Assembly (NCBI GenBank): GCA_023548195.1 | Contig: JAJHZJ010000336.1 | Span: 3,204,704-3,268,703 of the forward strand | From: Bettongia penicillata ogilbyi | Taxonomy: Eukaryota > Chordata > Mammalia > Diprotodontia > Potoroidae | Direction: 5' to 3' | Length of the DNA stretch: 64,000 nt | Shown here: piece by piece, positions 44,646-54,723 of the stretch | Position numbering within the stretch: the stretch's first letter is position 1 | Layout: every line of letters begins with the position of its first letter | The notes under the pieces: generated by a model | Told to the model about the DNA's origin: nothing | Seen by the model: only the letters and a program-made list of their open reading frames with translations | Database searches by the model: none | Position numbers and translations under genes: made by a program

Positions 44646-45659
44646 ATAAAGTTTCAATTTCTCCTTCTGCCTGATGCCTATAAATACACTCATGTCTTCT
44701 CTCATCCTTTAAAAAAAACAAAACCAAAAAGCAACTCACTAACCCAAACAGCTTTTGTTCCATCTCTCCTCCCTTTCATGGCTAAACTTCTCAAGAGGGC
44801 CATCTACGTGAGATGCTGCGTCACTTCCTTTCTAAACACTCTGCATGTCATTAACCCTAAATTGCCCTTACTAGAGTGACCAATGTTGTCTTGGTTCTAA
44901 TAGCCTTTATTCAATCCTCCTTCTTTGTGACCTCTTCTATAGCTTTGTACACTCTCTTTTTCCTGAACGTTCTTCTTTAGGGTTATATCACATTGCTCTC
45001 TCTTGGGTCTCTTTTTAGTCTTCTTTCCTAGGTCTTTATCCAGGTCATGCCTACTATACACAGCCATCCCCCAAGACTCTGTCCCACTCCCTCTTCTCTT
45101 GTCCCTCTACACGAATTTCACTTAATAATCTTACTAGCCCCAATGATCATTTGTATGCAGATAATTCTCAGATCTATTTATCCATCCCTAACCTCCACTC
45201 TTAAATTATCAGCTGTCTTTTGGATATCTACACCACACACATCTCAAACTCAGCATATTTCAAACAGAACTCATTATCTTTCCCCAAAAAACTCTCCTCT
45301 CTTCTGAATTTCCCTAGTATTAATGGCACCACCACTGGTACCACCCTTGAGCCCTAACTTGAACTCTCTCCACATATTCAATTTGTTTTCAAATCTTATC
45401 ATTTCTACCTTTCATTTATCAATCCTTTCCTCCATTCACACATCCATCAGCTTGGCGTGAGTCATCATCACCTCATGTCTGAATGACTGTTACTACAGTG
45501 ATACTGACAGCCTTCAGACTGTCTCCCAGTGTTACATCTCTCTCCTCTCAAATCTCTCTATTCAGCTGCCAAAGTGATTTTACTAAATAAGAGATCCTGA
45601 CCACACCATCCTCTAACTCAATGAACTTCAATGGCCCAATGCCTCCCAAATCAAATACA

Positions 45660-45745
45660 CATAAATATATATATGTTCATATACACATAGTCTGTTCTTA
45701 TATATATATTATATATTACATATATAATATATATTTATATACATA
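45660..45745. repeat. AT-rich simple repeat
   Basis: Alternating TA-rich sequence with partial self-complementarity (TATATATTATATATTAC and TATATAATATATATTTA), between two L2 blocks that are adjacent in other copies. Confidence 0.8.
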
Positions 45746-45996
45746 AATAGAAAATGTTGTTTGGCATTTAAAGTCCTTCACAACCTGGCCCCTTCCTACC
45801 TTCCTACAGTGTTGTTATCACTGTGCCTATCCCCTCTTTCAGTTACTCTATAATCCAGTGACACGGATCTCCTAGCTTTACCTTGTATACAAGACTCCGT
45901 ATCTCTGAACTCTGTGGTTCTCAATCACACATGGAGTATTCTCCCTCTTCACTTGCACTTCCTATGTTCCTTAGCTTCCTTGAAGACTCAGCTCAA

Positions 45997-45997
<1 letters not shown>

Positions 45998-46055
<58 letters not shown>

Positions 46056-47025
46056 GGTATGTATGTATGTGTACATTTTATATGTGTAGGTATGTATACA
46101 TAGATGTGTGTGTATGTATATATACATGCATGCATGCACACACACAAACACACACAGGGCACAGAGTGACCTGAATATGAAGGGAAGAATCCTAAAAAAA
46201 AAAAATTTACTGTTGAATGGAATGTACTAGGAGCAAGAGAAAGGGAGAGGTAGAATGTAGCAAATCACCTCACATAAAAGAAGGAAGAAAAAGCTTTTAC
46301 AAGGGAGGGGAAGAGGGGGGAGATGAAAGGAAATAACTGAACTTTACTTTCATGGGATGTGGTTTAAGGAGGGAATAACACACACTCAAATAGATAGGGA
46401 AATCTATTTTACCCAGCAGGAAGGCAAGGGGGAAAAAATAGGAGAGGAAAGATAATAGAAGAAACAACAAATTGGGGAAAGGGATAATCAGAAGCAAACA
46501 CTATTGTGGGGGGACAGGTCAAGGGAGAGAATGGAATAAATGGAGGGCAGGACAGGACAGAAGGAAATGAGGTTAGTCTTCCACAACATGACTGTTACAG
46601 AAGTGCTCTGCATAACTACACATGTATGACCTATATTGAACTGCTTGTTTTCTCAGTGAGGATGAGTGGGGAGGGAGGGAAGGAGAGAATATAGAACTCA
46701 AAGCTTTAAGAATGAATGTTAAAAACTTAGCATGCAACTTGAAATTAAGCTATACAGGCAATGGAGTATAGAAATCTATTGTGCCCTACAGGAAAATAGA
46801 GAGGAAGGGGGATGGAAGAAGGGTGGGTAATAGAAGGGAGGATAGACTGGGGGAAGGGGTGGAGGGGGTGCATGCTGTCCTGGGGTAGAGGGTGGGGAGA
46901 GATGGGGAGAAAATGTTGAATTCAAATTCTTGTGAAAGTGAATGTAAGAACTGAAAATAAATCATATGTTAAAAAAAATAAAAATAAAATTATTTTTACA
47001 TGCAATAGGAATAAAATTAAAAAAA
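45998..47025 (+). mobile_element. 5'-truncated HAL1-like 3' region (copy F) with 14-bp target-site duplication
   Basis: Flanked by AGACTCAGCTCAAA (45984-45997) and AGATTCAGCTCAAA (47026-47039), one mismatch. It begins in a GT microsatellite, which is the internal microsatellite of the HAL1-like 3' region, then follows copy E (AAATTTACTGTTGAATGGAATG, GGATAATCAGAAGCAAACACT, ATACAGGCAATGGAGTATAGAAATC) to a split A-rich tail. Confidence 0.92.
45999..46052 (+). repeat. (GT)27 microsatellite
   Basis: 54 bases of uninterrupted GT at the truncated 5' boundary of copy F, followed by GTAT variants to about 46130. Confidence 0.97.
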
Positions 47026-47067
47026 AGATTCAGCTCAAACTCCACCTTTTGCAAGAGGTCTTTCCTG

Positions 47068-47524
47068 AACTTACATGAACTGATGCTGAGTGAAGCAGAC
47101 AAAACCAGGAGAATATTATACACAATAACAGCCACAGTATGTGAGGACTGTTCCTGATAGACTTAGCCCTTCTCAACAATGCAAGGACATAAAACATTTC
47201 TAAAGGACTCATGATGCAAAATGCCATCCACATCCAGAAAAAGAATTATGGAGTTGGAACAAAGAATGAAGCAGAGTATTTTCTTTTTTGTTATGTTTCA
47301 TTGTATTTTGTTTTGTTTGTCTCATGGTTTTCCCATTTGCTAGAATTATTTTATGCAACATGACTGGTGTGTAAATGAATTTAATAGGAAAATATGTGCA
47401 GAGACCATCTAAAATTGCATGCCATCTTGGGGAGGGAAGAGAGAAGGAGGGGGAGAAAATTTAAAACTTATGGAAGTGAATGTTGAAAATGGAAACAAAT
47501 AACAATAAATTTGGGGGAAAAAAA
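47068..47524 (+). mobile_element. 5'-truncated LINE-1 with 12-bp target-site duplication
   Basis: Flanked by AGGTCTTTCCTG at 47056-47067 and 47525-47536. Holds the last ORF2 codons (ACATGAACTGATGCTGAGTG), the L1 3'UTR (CCATCCACATCCAGAAAAAG), purine-rich GGGGAGGGAAGAGAG and an A tail. It lies only 42 bases from copy F, in the same L2. Confidence 0.95.
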
Positions 47525-47819
47525 AGGTCTTTCCTGGTCCTGTTCCACACTGGGACCTCCCAACCCTACAATCCTCCTTCCCACTGAGATCATCTTCCAT
47601 TTATTCTACGTATAATCTTGTCTGAACAATTTTTTTGCACATTTTCTGTAGCAGAATCTAAGTTTCTTGAGGGAAAGGACCATGTATTTGCTTCTTTGTA
47701 TCCCTAGAGCCTAGCACAGGACCTAGGACACAGTAAGCATTTCCTAAGTGCCTCCTGACTGACTTGCTTGTTGACTGACTGATGGACAACTTACAAGTCT
47801 CTCAAGTAAAGCAGCAACA

Positions 47820-49540
47820 GGAGCAGAACCAAGATGGCTGAGTAAAAGGAGCATTCTAGCCAAACTCTCCCCAAATATCCCTCTCTGCAACTTTAAAATA
47901 ATGTGATTTAAAAATCAAAATTTAAAGCAACATAATCAACAAAAAGTTGGAGTGAGACATTCTTCCAGCCCAGATCAACTAAGGAGATTGAGATCTATGG
48001 CACTGAGGTGGGAGTTGGCCAGAAATGCAGCAACGTTAGCTATGGACCTTGGAGGAAGTGGCAACAGCAACTGTAGTAGTTTCCAGAAGCTCTCGCTGCC
48101 CAGAAACAATAAGGGAACTGAACATATGATCAGAAAGAGATTCCAAAGAATCTGGACCCTTGTGCTAGCACTGGTTGTACGAATGGGTGTTATCTGGCAA
48201 CCCCATTGCCCATTACTAAGATTCAAGTTGCAGTTACAGGGAGGAAAGGAGTCATGGTCAAGAGAAAGGAGGGGCCCTAACCTGGTAAGGACAAAGAGTG
48301 GTGATCATAACTCTCCTTGGATCACATCACCATGGAAGCACGAAAACTTACAAGACTTCAGAACAAGCTGTGAAAACAGCAGGACAAAAACGTCTGAAAC
48401 TTGGGACAGTGACCTCTGTCCCCCACCCCACCTCCCCAGAAGTGAGTGGGGCCCATCTCTAACACAAAGTTCAAAGCCAAAAACTAGACTGGGAAGATGA
48501 ACAAATAACAACAAACTTACCATAAAAAGCCACTATGGCGACAGGTAAGTTCAAGACACAAACACAAGACAACTACATGAAAACATTTATAAGAAAAGCC
48601 TTAAAGAAAAAATGCACATAATACATTTCTATAATGCACAACGTTGAACCAACAAAAATTCCTAAAAGAACTGAAGAAAGATTTTTTAGAAAAGCAAAAC
48701 AGTAATTTTAAAACTCAAATAAGACAAGTAGAGGAAAAACTGGGAAAAGAAGTGAGAGAAATAAAATTATGAAGAGAGAATTAAAAGCTTGGTAAAAGAG
48801 GCACAGAAAAAATACTGAAAAAAATAACTCCTTAAAAAAATCAAAATTGGAAAAAAAAATCAGAATTGGTCAAATGGTAAAAGAGGTACAAAACCTCACT
48901 GAAGAAAATAATTCTTTAAAAACTAGACTTGGTCAAGTAGAAGCTAATCCCTATGAATAAAGTCAAAAGAATGGAAAAAAGTAGAAGAAAATATGAAATA
49001 TCTTATTGGAAAAACAACTGACCAGGAAAATAGATCAAGGAAAGATAATTTAAGAACTACTGAACTATGTGAAAGCCATGATTAAAAATAATGTTTTAAT
49101 TTAAAAAAACAAGCCCAGTCATGGTATTTCAGGAAATAAATAAAATAAAGGAAAACTAACCGATATCTTAGAACCAGAAAGCAAAATAGAAATTGAAAGA
49201 ATCCACTGATCACCTAAAAGAGATCCCAAAATGAAAACTACCAGGAATATTATTATAGCTGAATTCCAAAGCTCCCAGGTCAAGGAGAAAATACTTCAAA
49301 CAGTCAGAAAGAAACAATTCAAATACTATGCAGCCACAGTCAGGATCACCCAAGATTTAGTGGCTACCACTAAAAAGAAACAGAGGGCTTGGAATATAAT
49401 ATTCAAGAAAACAAAGGAGCTTTACTTACAATGAAGAAAAACCTACCCAGAAAAACTGAGTATACTCCTACAAAGGAAAAAATAGATACTTAATGAAACG
49501 AAGGATTTCCAAGCATTTCTGATGAAATGATCAAAGCAGC
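47820..49540 (+). mobile_element. L1/HAL1-like 5'UTR + ORF1 relic lacking a 3' part (copy D)
   Basis: 5' terminus GAGCAGAACCAAGATGGCTGAG at 47820, matching other copies. A long divergent 5'UTR (to about 48650) with AGAAGCTCTCGCTGCCCAG, similar to 30190 in copy E, then an ORF1 relic to about 49540. No purine-rich 3' region or tail follows; a MIR starts at 49630. The structure is unusual because normal truncation removes 5', not 3', sequence. Confidence 0.75.
48655..49540 (+). pseudogene. L1-type ORF1 relic (copy D)
   Basis: Recognisable ORF1 blocks out of frame with each other: TQIRQVEEKLGKEVREI (48715), TEENNSLKTRLGQVEAN (48900), LIGKTTDQENRSRKDNL (49000), and an open stretch 49231-49434 reading MKTTRNIIIAEFQSSQVKEK and ILQTVRKKQFKYYAATV. 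Many stops; older than copies A, C and G. Confidence 0.8.
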
Positions 49541-49631
49541 AGCAACCAAAAGGATAAGATTATATCCATCTCAACTTTTCTTCTCCCCCCCAGGTTCCCA
49601 CTATGCAGCAGAGGTTGGGATGAAGACTAAG

Positions 49632-49845
49632 ACCAAGTGATACCAGCTAACACTCATCCATCCCTTTAAGATTTCAAAGCACTTTCTATGTTATCTCGTT
49701 TGACCCTTCACAACCCTAGTGCTATTATCACCGCCTTGCTACAGATGAATAAACTGAGACACAGAGAAGTTAAGTGACATACTCAGTATCACATAGCTAT
49801 TTGAGTTTCAAAGGCTGGATTCAAGGCCAGCACTCTACTCTGCCC
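49632..49845 (-). mobile_element. MIR/THER1-type SINE
   Basis: Reversed order CTTTAAGATTTCAAAGCACTTTC, TCGTTTGACCCTTCACAACCC, ACAGATGAATAAACTGAGACACAG, GGCTGGATTCAAGGCCAGCACTCTACTC. Confidence 0.8.
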
Positions 49846-49849
49846 ATGC

Positions 49850-51270
49850 TTCTCTTCTCTTCTCTCTCATCTGAGATGGACAATTCCTTTCTAGCCATCT
49901 CTGCCTGAAAACACCATCAGCATCCCAAATCCAACATATCCAAAACTCACTATCTTCTCCTCTAAACCTTCCTCCAAATTTTCCCATTTCCAATCTGGGC
50001 ATCACTATCCTTCCAGTCACCCAAGTTTGAAATCTTAAGACTCAGCTCTCTTTCCCTCTGACAAGTATTAGAGACCATGTGAGTCATGGAGAGTGGATCC
50101 CATCAGAAACTTTCAAGACCCTCTCTCAACTATCCTAACCCTCTCTGAGTCCATCTGGAGACCATCCATTTGGCCCTGATGCTAAAACCACCCTCCCCTA
50201 ATGGGCCCAACTTTGACCCCTGAATACCCAGATCCCACCAGGATTTCCCCTTCCCAATAGTGCAACCTAAAGACTCTGAACTTTGCTATCGGCCTTGTCT
50301 AATGCACCCTAAGGTGGTGCCTTCCCATCAACCTTGCAGCTGAATTTTCCTCTATGTGTTATCTCTTCAGTTAGAATGTGAACTCTTTAAGTCCAGAGGC
50401 TGTCTTAATTTTCTATGTGTATTTCTAGAGTTTAGAACACTATAAGGGCTTAATAAATTATTTTCCATTCTATTCCTAGATCCTGTTCTCTCAATTTCCA
50501 TATCCAATCAGCTGCAAAGACTTACTGACTACACCTCCATAATAAATTTCTTTTATCAATCCAGTCTACAACTTTCATCCAACAGTTTCTATCCTACTGT
50601 TGATCATCATCCCCCTGTTCTTTTCGTTTCTCACCTGACTGTACTCCCTTTGGACTTCTTCATGTCCCCAGGAGCCTCATTATCCAGGAAGATCATATCA
50701 TCCCTGATATTTACACCTTACCAGTACCTTCTACTCCTGGTGCTCCTTACTGGAAGGCAAGGAGTCCCAGAGCCTCTGTTTAAGGAGGACATCCAAGCCA
50801 GTGACTGGAAGGATAGAAATGCCGTCATTGGAAACAGAAAAATTTGGAGGAAGGTTTAGAAGGAAGATAGTGAGTTTTATTATGGATATGTTGAGTTAGG
50901 ATACTGATGGGACATTTCGGCAGAGATGGCTGGAGAAAGGACAGGAGAGAAGCACTGGCAGAGTAGAAGCAGTTAGGTTCATAGAGTGCTGGAATTGAAT
51001 CCAGTCCCTGACACACTTTATTTTCTACCTGCACTTCTCTGGACTTCTCCATCATGTCCACTTACTCCACTTTCCATGCCCTGTGCCAGGTACTTGGGTA
51101 CTCTCCCTTCCTCCCCAGTTTCTTTTTGTGTATTGCCTTCTCCTGTTAGATTGTAAGCTTCCTGAGGGCAGGGACTACCTTTCCTTTTTGTACTTGTAGA
51201 CCCCAGCACTTAACACAGTGCCTAAAACAAAGTAAATGCTTGACAAATGTATACTGACTGATTACAAGCA
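49850..51270 (+). mobile_element. L2 LINE fragments
   Basis: Three pieces. 49880-50110 internal L2 (CATCCCAAATCCAACATATCCAAAACTCAC, AATCTGGGCATCACTATCC). 50355-50640 with one terminus (AACTCTTTAAGTCCAGAGGCTG...GGGCTTAATAAATTA) and then more internal sequence. 51080-51270 a good 3' end (GATTGTAAGCTTCCTGAGGGCAGGG...CAGTGCCTAAAACAAAGTAAATGC). The intervals 50120-50350 and 50660-51070 are unassigned. Confidence 0.65.
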
Positions 51271-51569
51271 AACAGGTAAGTAGCTCTAAAGTGTGATCTT
51301 GGCTGAAAACACTCTGTAGTCATCTAGCACATAGTATCAATTGAAAAACCTCATGAAATCCCTGGTACCAGAGTTTAGATACGAAGGGTTCACCACAAAA
51401 AAAAAATGCTTCTAGTCTAACTTCATACCACGTCAACAAAGCTTCACAGGTGCTAACTCTGCAAGAAAATGTCAGTGCTGCTTTGACTAAGCTGAGCCTC
51501 AGAAAGCAGGACATAAGTTTAAGTCAAAGACAAAGAAAGAAATTAATGGGTAGGTGGGCACATACTCAC

Positions 51570-51704
51570 TCGTGGACTCTGTTGTCACCATATAAATCGC
51601 TCAGTCCAAAGCTAACGTAGTGCCAGTGTTCAGGGACATTTGCACCTGGACTTCCCAAGTTCCTGTACATGCTAACATAGTCCAAGGGATCTGGTCCACC
51701 TAAC
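51570..51704 (-). CDS. SUFU: SUFU exon 2 (suppressor of fused)
   Basis: This is an internal coding exon of 135 bp, read on the minus strand. It begins with the last base of a Trp codon, then encodes 44 residues starting LGGPDPLDYVSMYRN and ending LSDLYGDNRVH, and finishes with the first two bases of a Glu codon. It has a pyrimidine-rich acceptor ending TTGCAG (AG at 51705-51706) and a consensus donor GTGAGT (51564-51569). The protein matches residues about 62-106 of human SUFU as I remember it, with four conservative differences. SUFU binds GLI1-3 in cytoplasm and nucleus and restrains Hedgehog output; this part lies in the N-terminal SUFU domain. The reading phase joins exactly to exon 3 (GA + G = Glu). 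No stop or frameshift is visible, and the presence of splice sites argues against a processed pseudogene. Confidence 0.97.
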
Positions 51705-52179
51705 CTGCAAGACACAGAGAGGAGAAAAGTCAATAAAAACTTGATAACCAAACAAAGGAAGAGAAAGGACATACTTTGCTGCCAGAAAAACCAGACTTCT
51801 CATCAAATCATGACCTTCTCTTCATTCATCTCCTTTGCTGTTACTTGTGCTACTACATGGAGAAAAATACAAAATCTAGCCAACGGGTTCTACCACAAAT
51901 TTTTGTATCTGATCTCAACTAGGCCCTCACTATAATAAGACAACCCTTTTACTCATCCCTAATTGACTATCCTATTCATCACAGTAGCTATTTTCCAAAC
52001 TTTCTTTTCTCTCCTCTCATCTCCCAGACCAACTTCTTCCCCTATACTATCTCTAATGACTTCACTTAATCACAATACTTTACCAAAATTGAGGCAATGT
52101 GAGGTCCTTCTTTGAGCATCTAAGTGGAGAGATATATAAAGTACTGGGCCTTAAGTCAGGAAGACTCATCTTACTTCAA

Positions 52180-54243
52180 AATGCAATTTAAGATCTGGTA
52201 TGACTAGAACACCTTCCCTAGCATTTCTTTTCATTAATTCTCTTGATATTCTGGACCTTTTGTTCTTCTAGATGAACTCTGTTATTATTTTTTCTAGCTC
52301 TATAAAGTAACTTTTGGTAATTTGACTGGTATGGCACTGAATAAGCAAATTAACAGGCAGAATTATCATTTTTATTAATTAGTTTGGCATACCCATGAGG
52401 AACTGGTGTTTTTCTAATTATTTAGATGTGACTTTATTTGTATGAAAAATGTTTTGTAATTGTGCTCATATAGTTCCTGGGTTTGTTTTTGGCAGGTAGA
52501 CTCCCCAAATGTTTTATAATGTCTACAGTAACTTTAAATGGAATTTCTCTATCTCTTACTGTTGGGCTTTGTTAGCAATAAATAGAAATGCTAACAATTA
52601 ATATGGTTTTTTCTTTATACCTGCAACGTTGCTAAAGTTATTTATTACTTCAAGAAGCTTTTTACTTGATTCTTTAAGTATATCATCACATCGCCTGCAA
52701 AGAAGGATAGCTTTGTTTCTCCTTTGCCTATTCTAATTCCTTCGATTTCTTTTTATTCTTTTATTGCTAAAACTATCATTTCTAGTAATTTACTGAGTAA
52801 CAGTGGTGATGGTGGGCATTCTCGTTTCACCCTCAATCCTACTGGAAATGCTTCTAGCTATTCCCCATTACATATAATGTTGGATGATGGTTTTAGGCAG
52901 ATAGAGCATTTTAAGGAAAACTCCATTTATTCCTGTGCTCTCTAGTGTTTTTAATAGGAACGGGCGCTGTATTTTGTCAAAAGCTTTTTCTGCATCTCTT
53001 CAGATAATAATATGATTTCTGTTAGTTTTGTTTTTGATACAGTCAACTATGCCGACAGTTTTCCTAATATTGAACCAGTCCTGCATTTCTGGTATAAATC
53101 CTACCTGGTCACAGTATATTATTCTCATGATAAGTTGTAGCAATCTTTTTGCTAATTTTTTTAAAATGTTTGCATCTATATTATTAGGGAAATTGGCCTA
53201 TAATTTTCTTTCTCTGTTTTGACTCTTACCAGTTTAGGTATCAGTACCATACTTGTATCATAAAAAGAACTTGGTAAGACTACTTTGCCTATTTTCCCAA
53301 ATAGTCTATAGTACTGGAATTAATTGTTCTTTAAATATTTGATAGAATTCGCTTATAAATCCATGTGTCCCTAGAGATTGTTTTCTAGGGAATTCCTTGA
53401 TGACTTGTTCAATTTCCTTTTCTAAAATGGGGTTAAGTTTTTTATTTCCCCTTCTGTTAATCTGGGCAATTTATGTTTTTGTAAACATTTATCCATTTCT
53501 CTAAGACCGTCAAGTTGGCTGACATACGGTTGGCCTCATTATTGTTTCAGTTGCCTCTTCGTTGCTGGTGAGTTCACCCTTTTCATTTTTGATACTGGAA
53601 ATTTGGTTTTCTTCTTTTTTTAATCAAATTAACCAAAGATTCATCTATTTTATTGGGTTTTTTTCTTAAAACCAGCTCTTAGTTTTCTTTAATTTCAATT
53701 TTATTCATCCCTCTTTTGGTTTTCAATAATTCTAACTTGGTATTTAATTGGGTACTTTTAATTTGTTCTTTCTCTAGCTTTTTTAGTAGCTTGCCCAATT
53801 CACTGATCTGCTCTTTCCCTACTGTATTCATGGAAGCATTTAGAGATGCAAAACTTCCCCTAAGGATTACTTTCGCTGCATCCCACAAGTTTTGGGATGT
53901 TGTCTCATTGTCATTCTCTTGTATGAGGTTACTGATTGTTTCTGTGATCTGTTGTTTTACCCACTCATTCTTTAAGATTATTTAGTTTCCAATTAATTTT
54001 TAGTCTTTAATTTTTATCGCATCATGATCTAAAAAGGATGCATTTAATAGTTCTGCCTTTCTACGCTGGACTGTGAGGTTTTCATGCCCTAGTACACGGT
54101 CAATTTTTGTATAGGTACCATGTACCATTAAGAAAAAGGTATATTCCTTTCTACTCCCATTCAATTTTCTCCAGAGGTCTATCATATCTAATTTTTCTAA
54201 AATTCTATTCACCTCCTTAACTTCTTTCTTGTTTATTTTGTGG
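52180..54243 (-). mobile_element. LINE-1 ORF2 fragment (endonuclease end to RT thumb)
   Basis: On the minus strand 54212-54000 reads DMIDLWRKLNGSRKEYTFF then TYTKIDRVLG, the C-terminal L1 endonuclease block (DLIDIYR...EYTFFS...HTYSKIDHI). 53888-53679 reads WDAAKVILRGSFASLNASM. Around 53100 DWFNIRKTVGIVDC is the RT block (GWFNIRKSINVI). At about 52700 the active site reads FFAGDVMIY, so the first catalytic Asp of FADD is Gly. Ends near 52180 in the thumb region. Many stops; inactive. It lies in the sense orientation of SUFU. Confidence 0.9.
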
Positions 54244-54251
54244 TTAGATTT

Positions 54252-54465
54252 ATCTAATTCGGAGAGGTTGAAGACTCATCTTCCTGAGTTCAAATCTGGT
54301 CTCAGACATTTATTAGCTATATGACCCTTGGCAAGTCACTTAATTGGGTGTGCCACAATTTTCTCATCTGTAAAATGAGCTGGGGAAGAAAACAGCAAAT
54401 CATTTTATTATCTTTGCCAAGAAAACCCCAAATGGGGTCAGAAAGAGGGGAACATGACTAAAAAA
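54252..54465 (+). mobile_element. CORE-SINE (MAR1/WSINE-like)
   Basis: GAAGACTCATCTTCCTGAGTTCAAATCTGG, GACCCTTGGCAAGTCACTTAATTG, CTCATCTGTAAAATGAGCTGGGG, TATCTTTGCCAAGAAAACCCCAAATGGGG. The tRNA-like 5' head is incomplete. Confidence 0.9.
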
Positions 54466-54723
54466 TGACTAAACAACTGAGTTCCCTCTTCTTACCTTAT
54501 CTCACAATTTCTTTACTATTAACTTCCTCTTTTACTGCAGTCTCTGATGAAGACATGGTACTTCTCCCCACTATTAGTAGGCCAAAGCTTCCACATATTC
54601 CCTTGATCTCATCCCTTCTCCAGAAGACTGCCCCCCCCCCGTATTCTCTCTTTCTTTCTAATCTGCTCTATCTAGAATTCCTTCCCTGCTGTTTACAAAC
54701 ACTACTAAATCTCCGTCATTCTT

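Larger units (their letters stand above)
44650..47765 (+). mobile_element. long L2 LINE carrying nested insertions
   Basis: Starts in the RT domain (TTCATGGCTAAACTTCTCAAGAGGGCC at 44775). At 45151-45180 LYADNSQIYL is encoded, the L2/CR1 active-site region (YADD in working elements; here Asp-Asn). It then runs through GGCATTTAAAGTCCTTCACAACCTGG (45762) to the 3' end (47640-47760). It is interrupted by an AT-rich repeat (45660-45745), a HAL1-like 3' fragment and a truncated L1. Confidence 0.85.
16968..51569 (-). other. SUFU: SUFU intron 2 (complete, about 34.6 kb)
   Basis: The interval between exon 2 and exon 3 is bounded by GT (51568-51569 complement) and AG (16968-16969 complement), and the phase is preserved. 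I see no further exon inside. It is filled with LINE-1, HAL1-like, L2, MIR/CORE-SINE and one solo-LTR-like sequence, listed separately. Human intron 2 is also tens of kilobases, as I remember it, so the large size looks ancestral. Confidence 0.9.

Noticed and set aside
45914..46174. Cys/Val-rich small protein
   Set aside because: Translation of a GT microsatellite.
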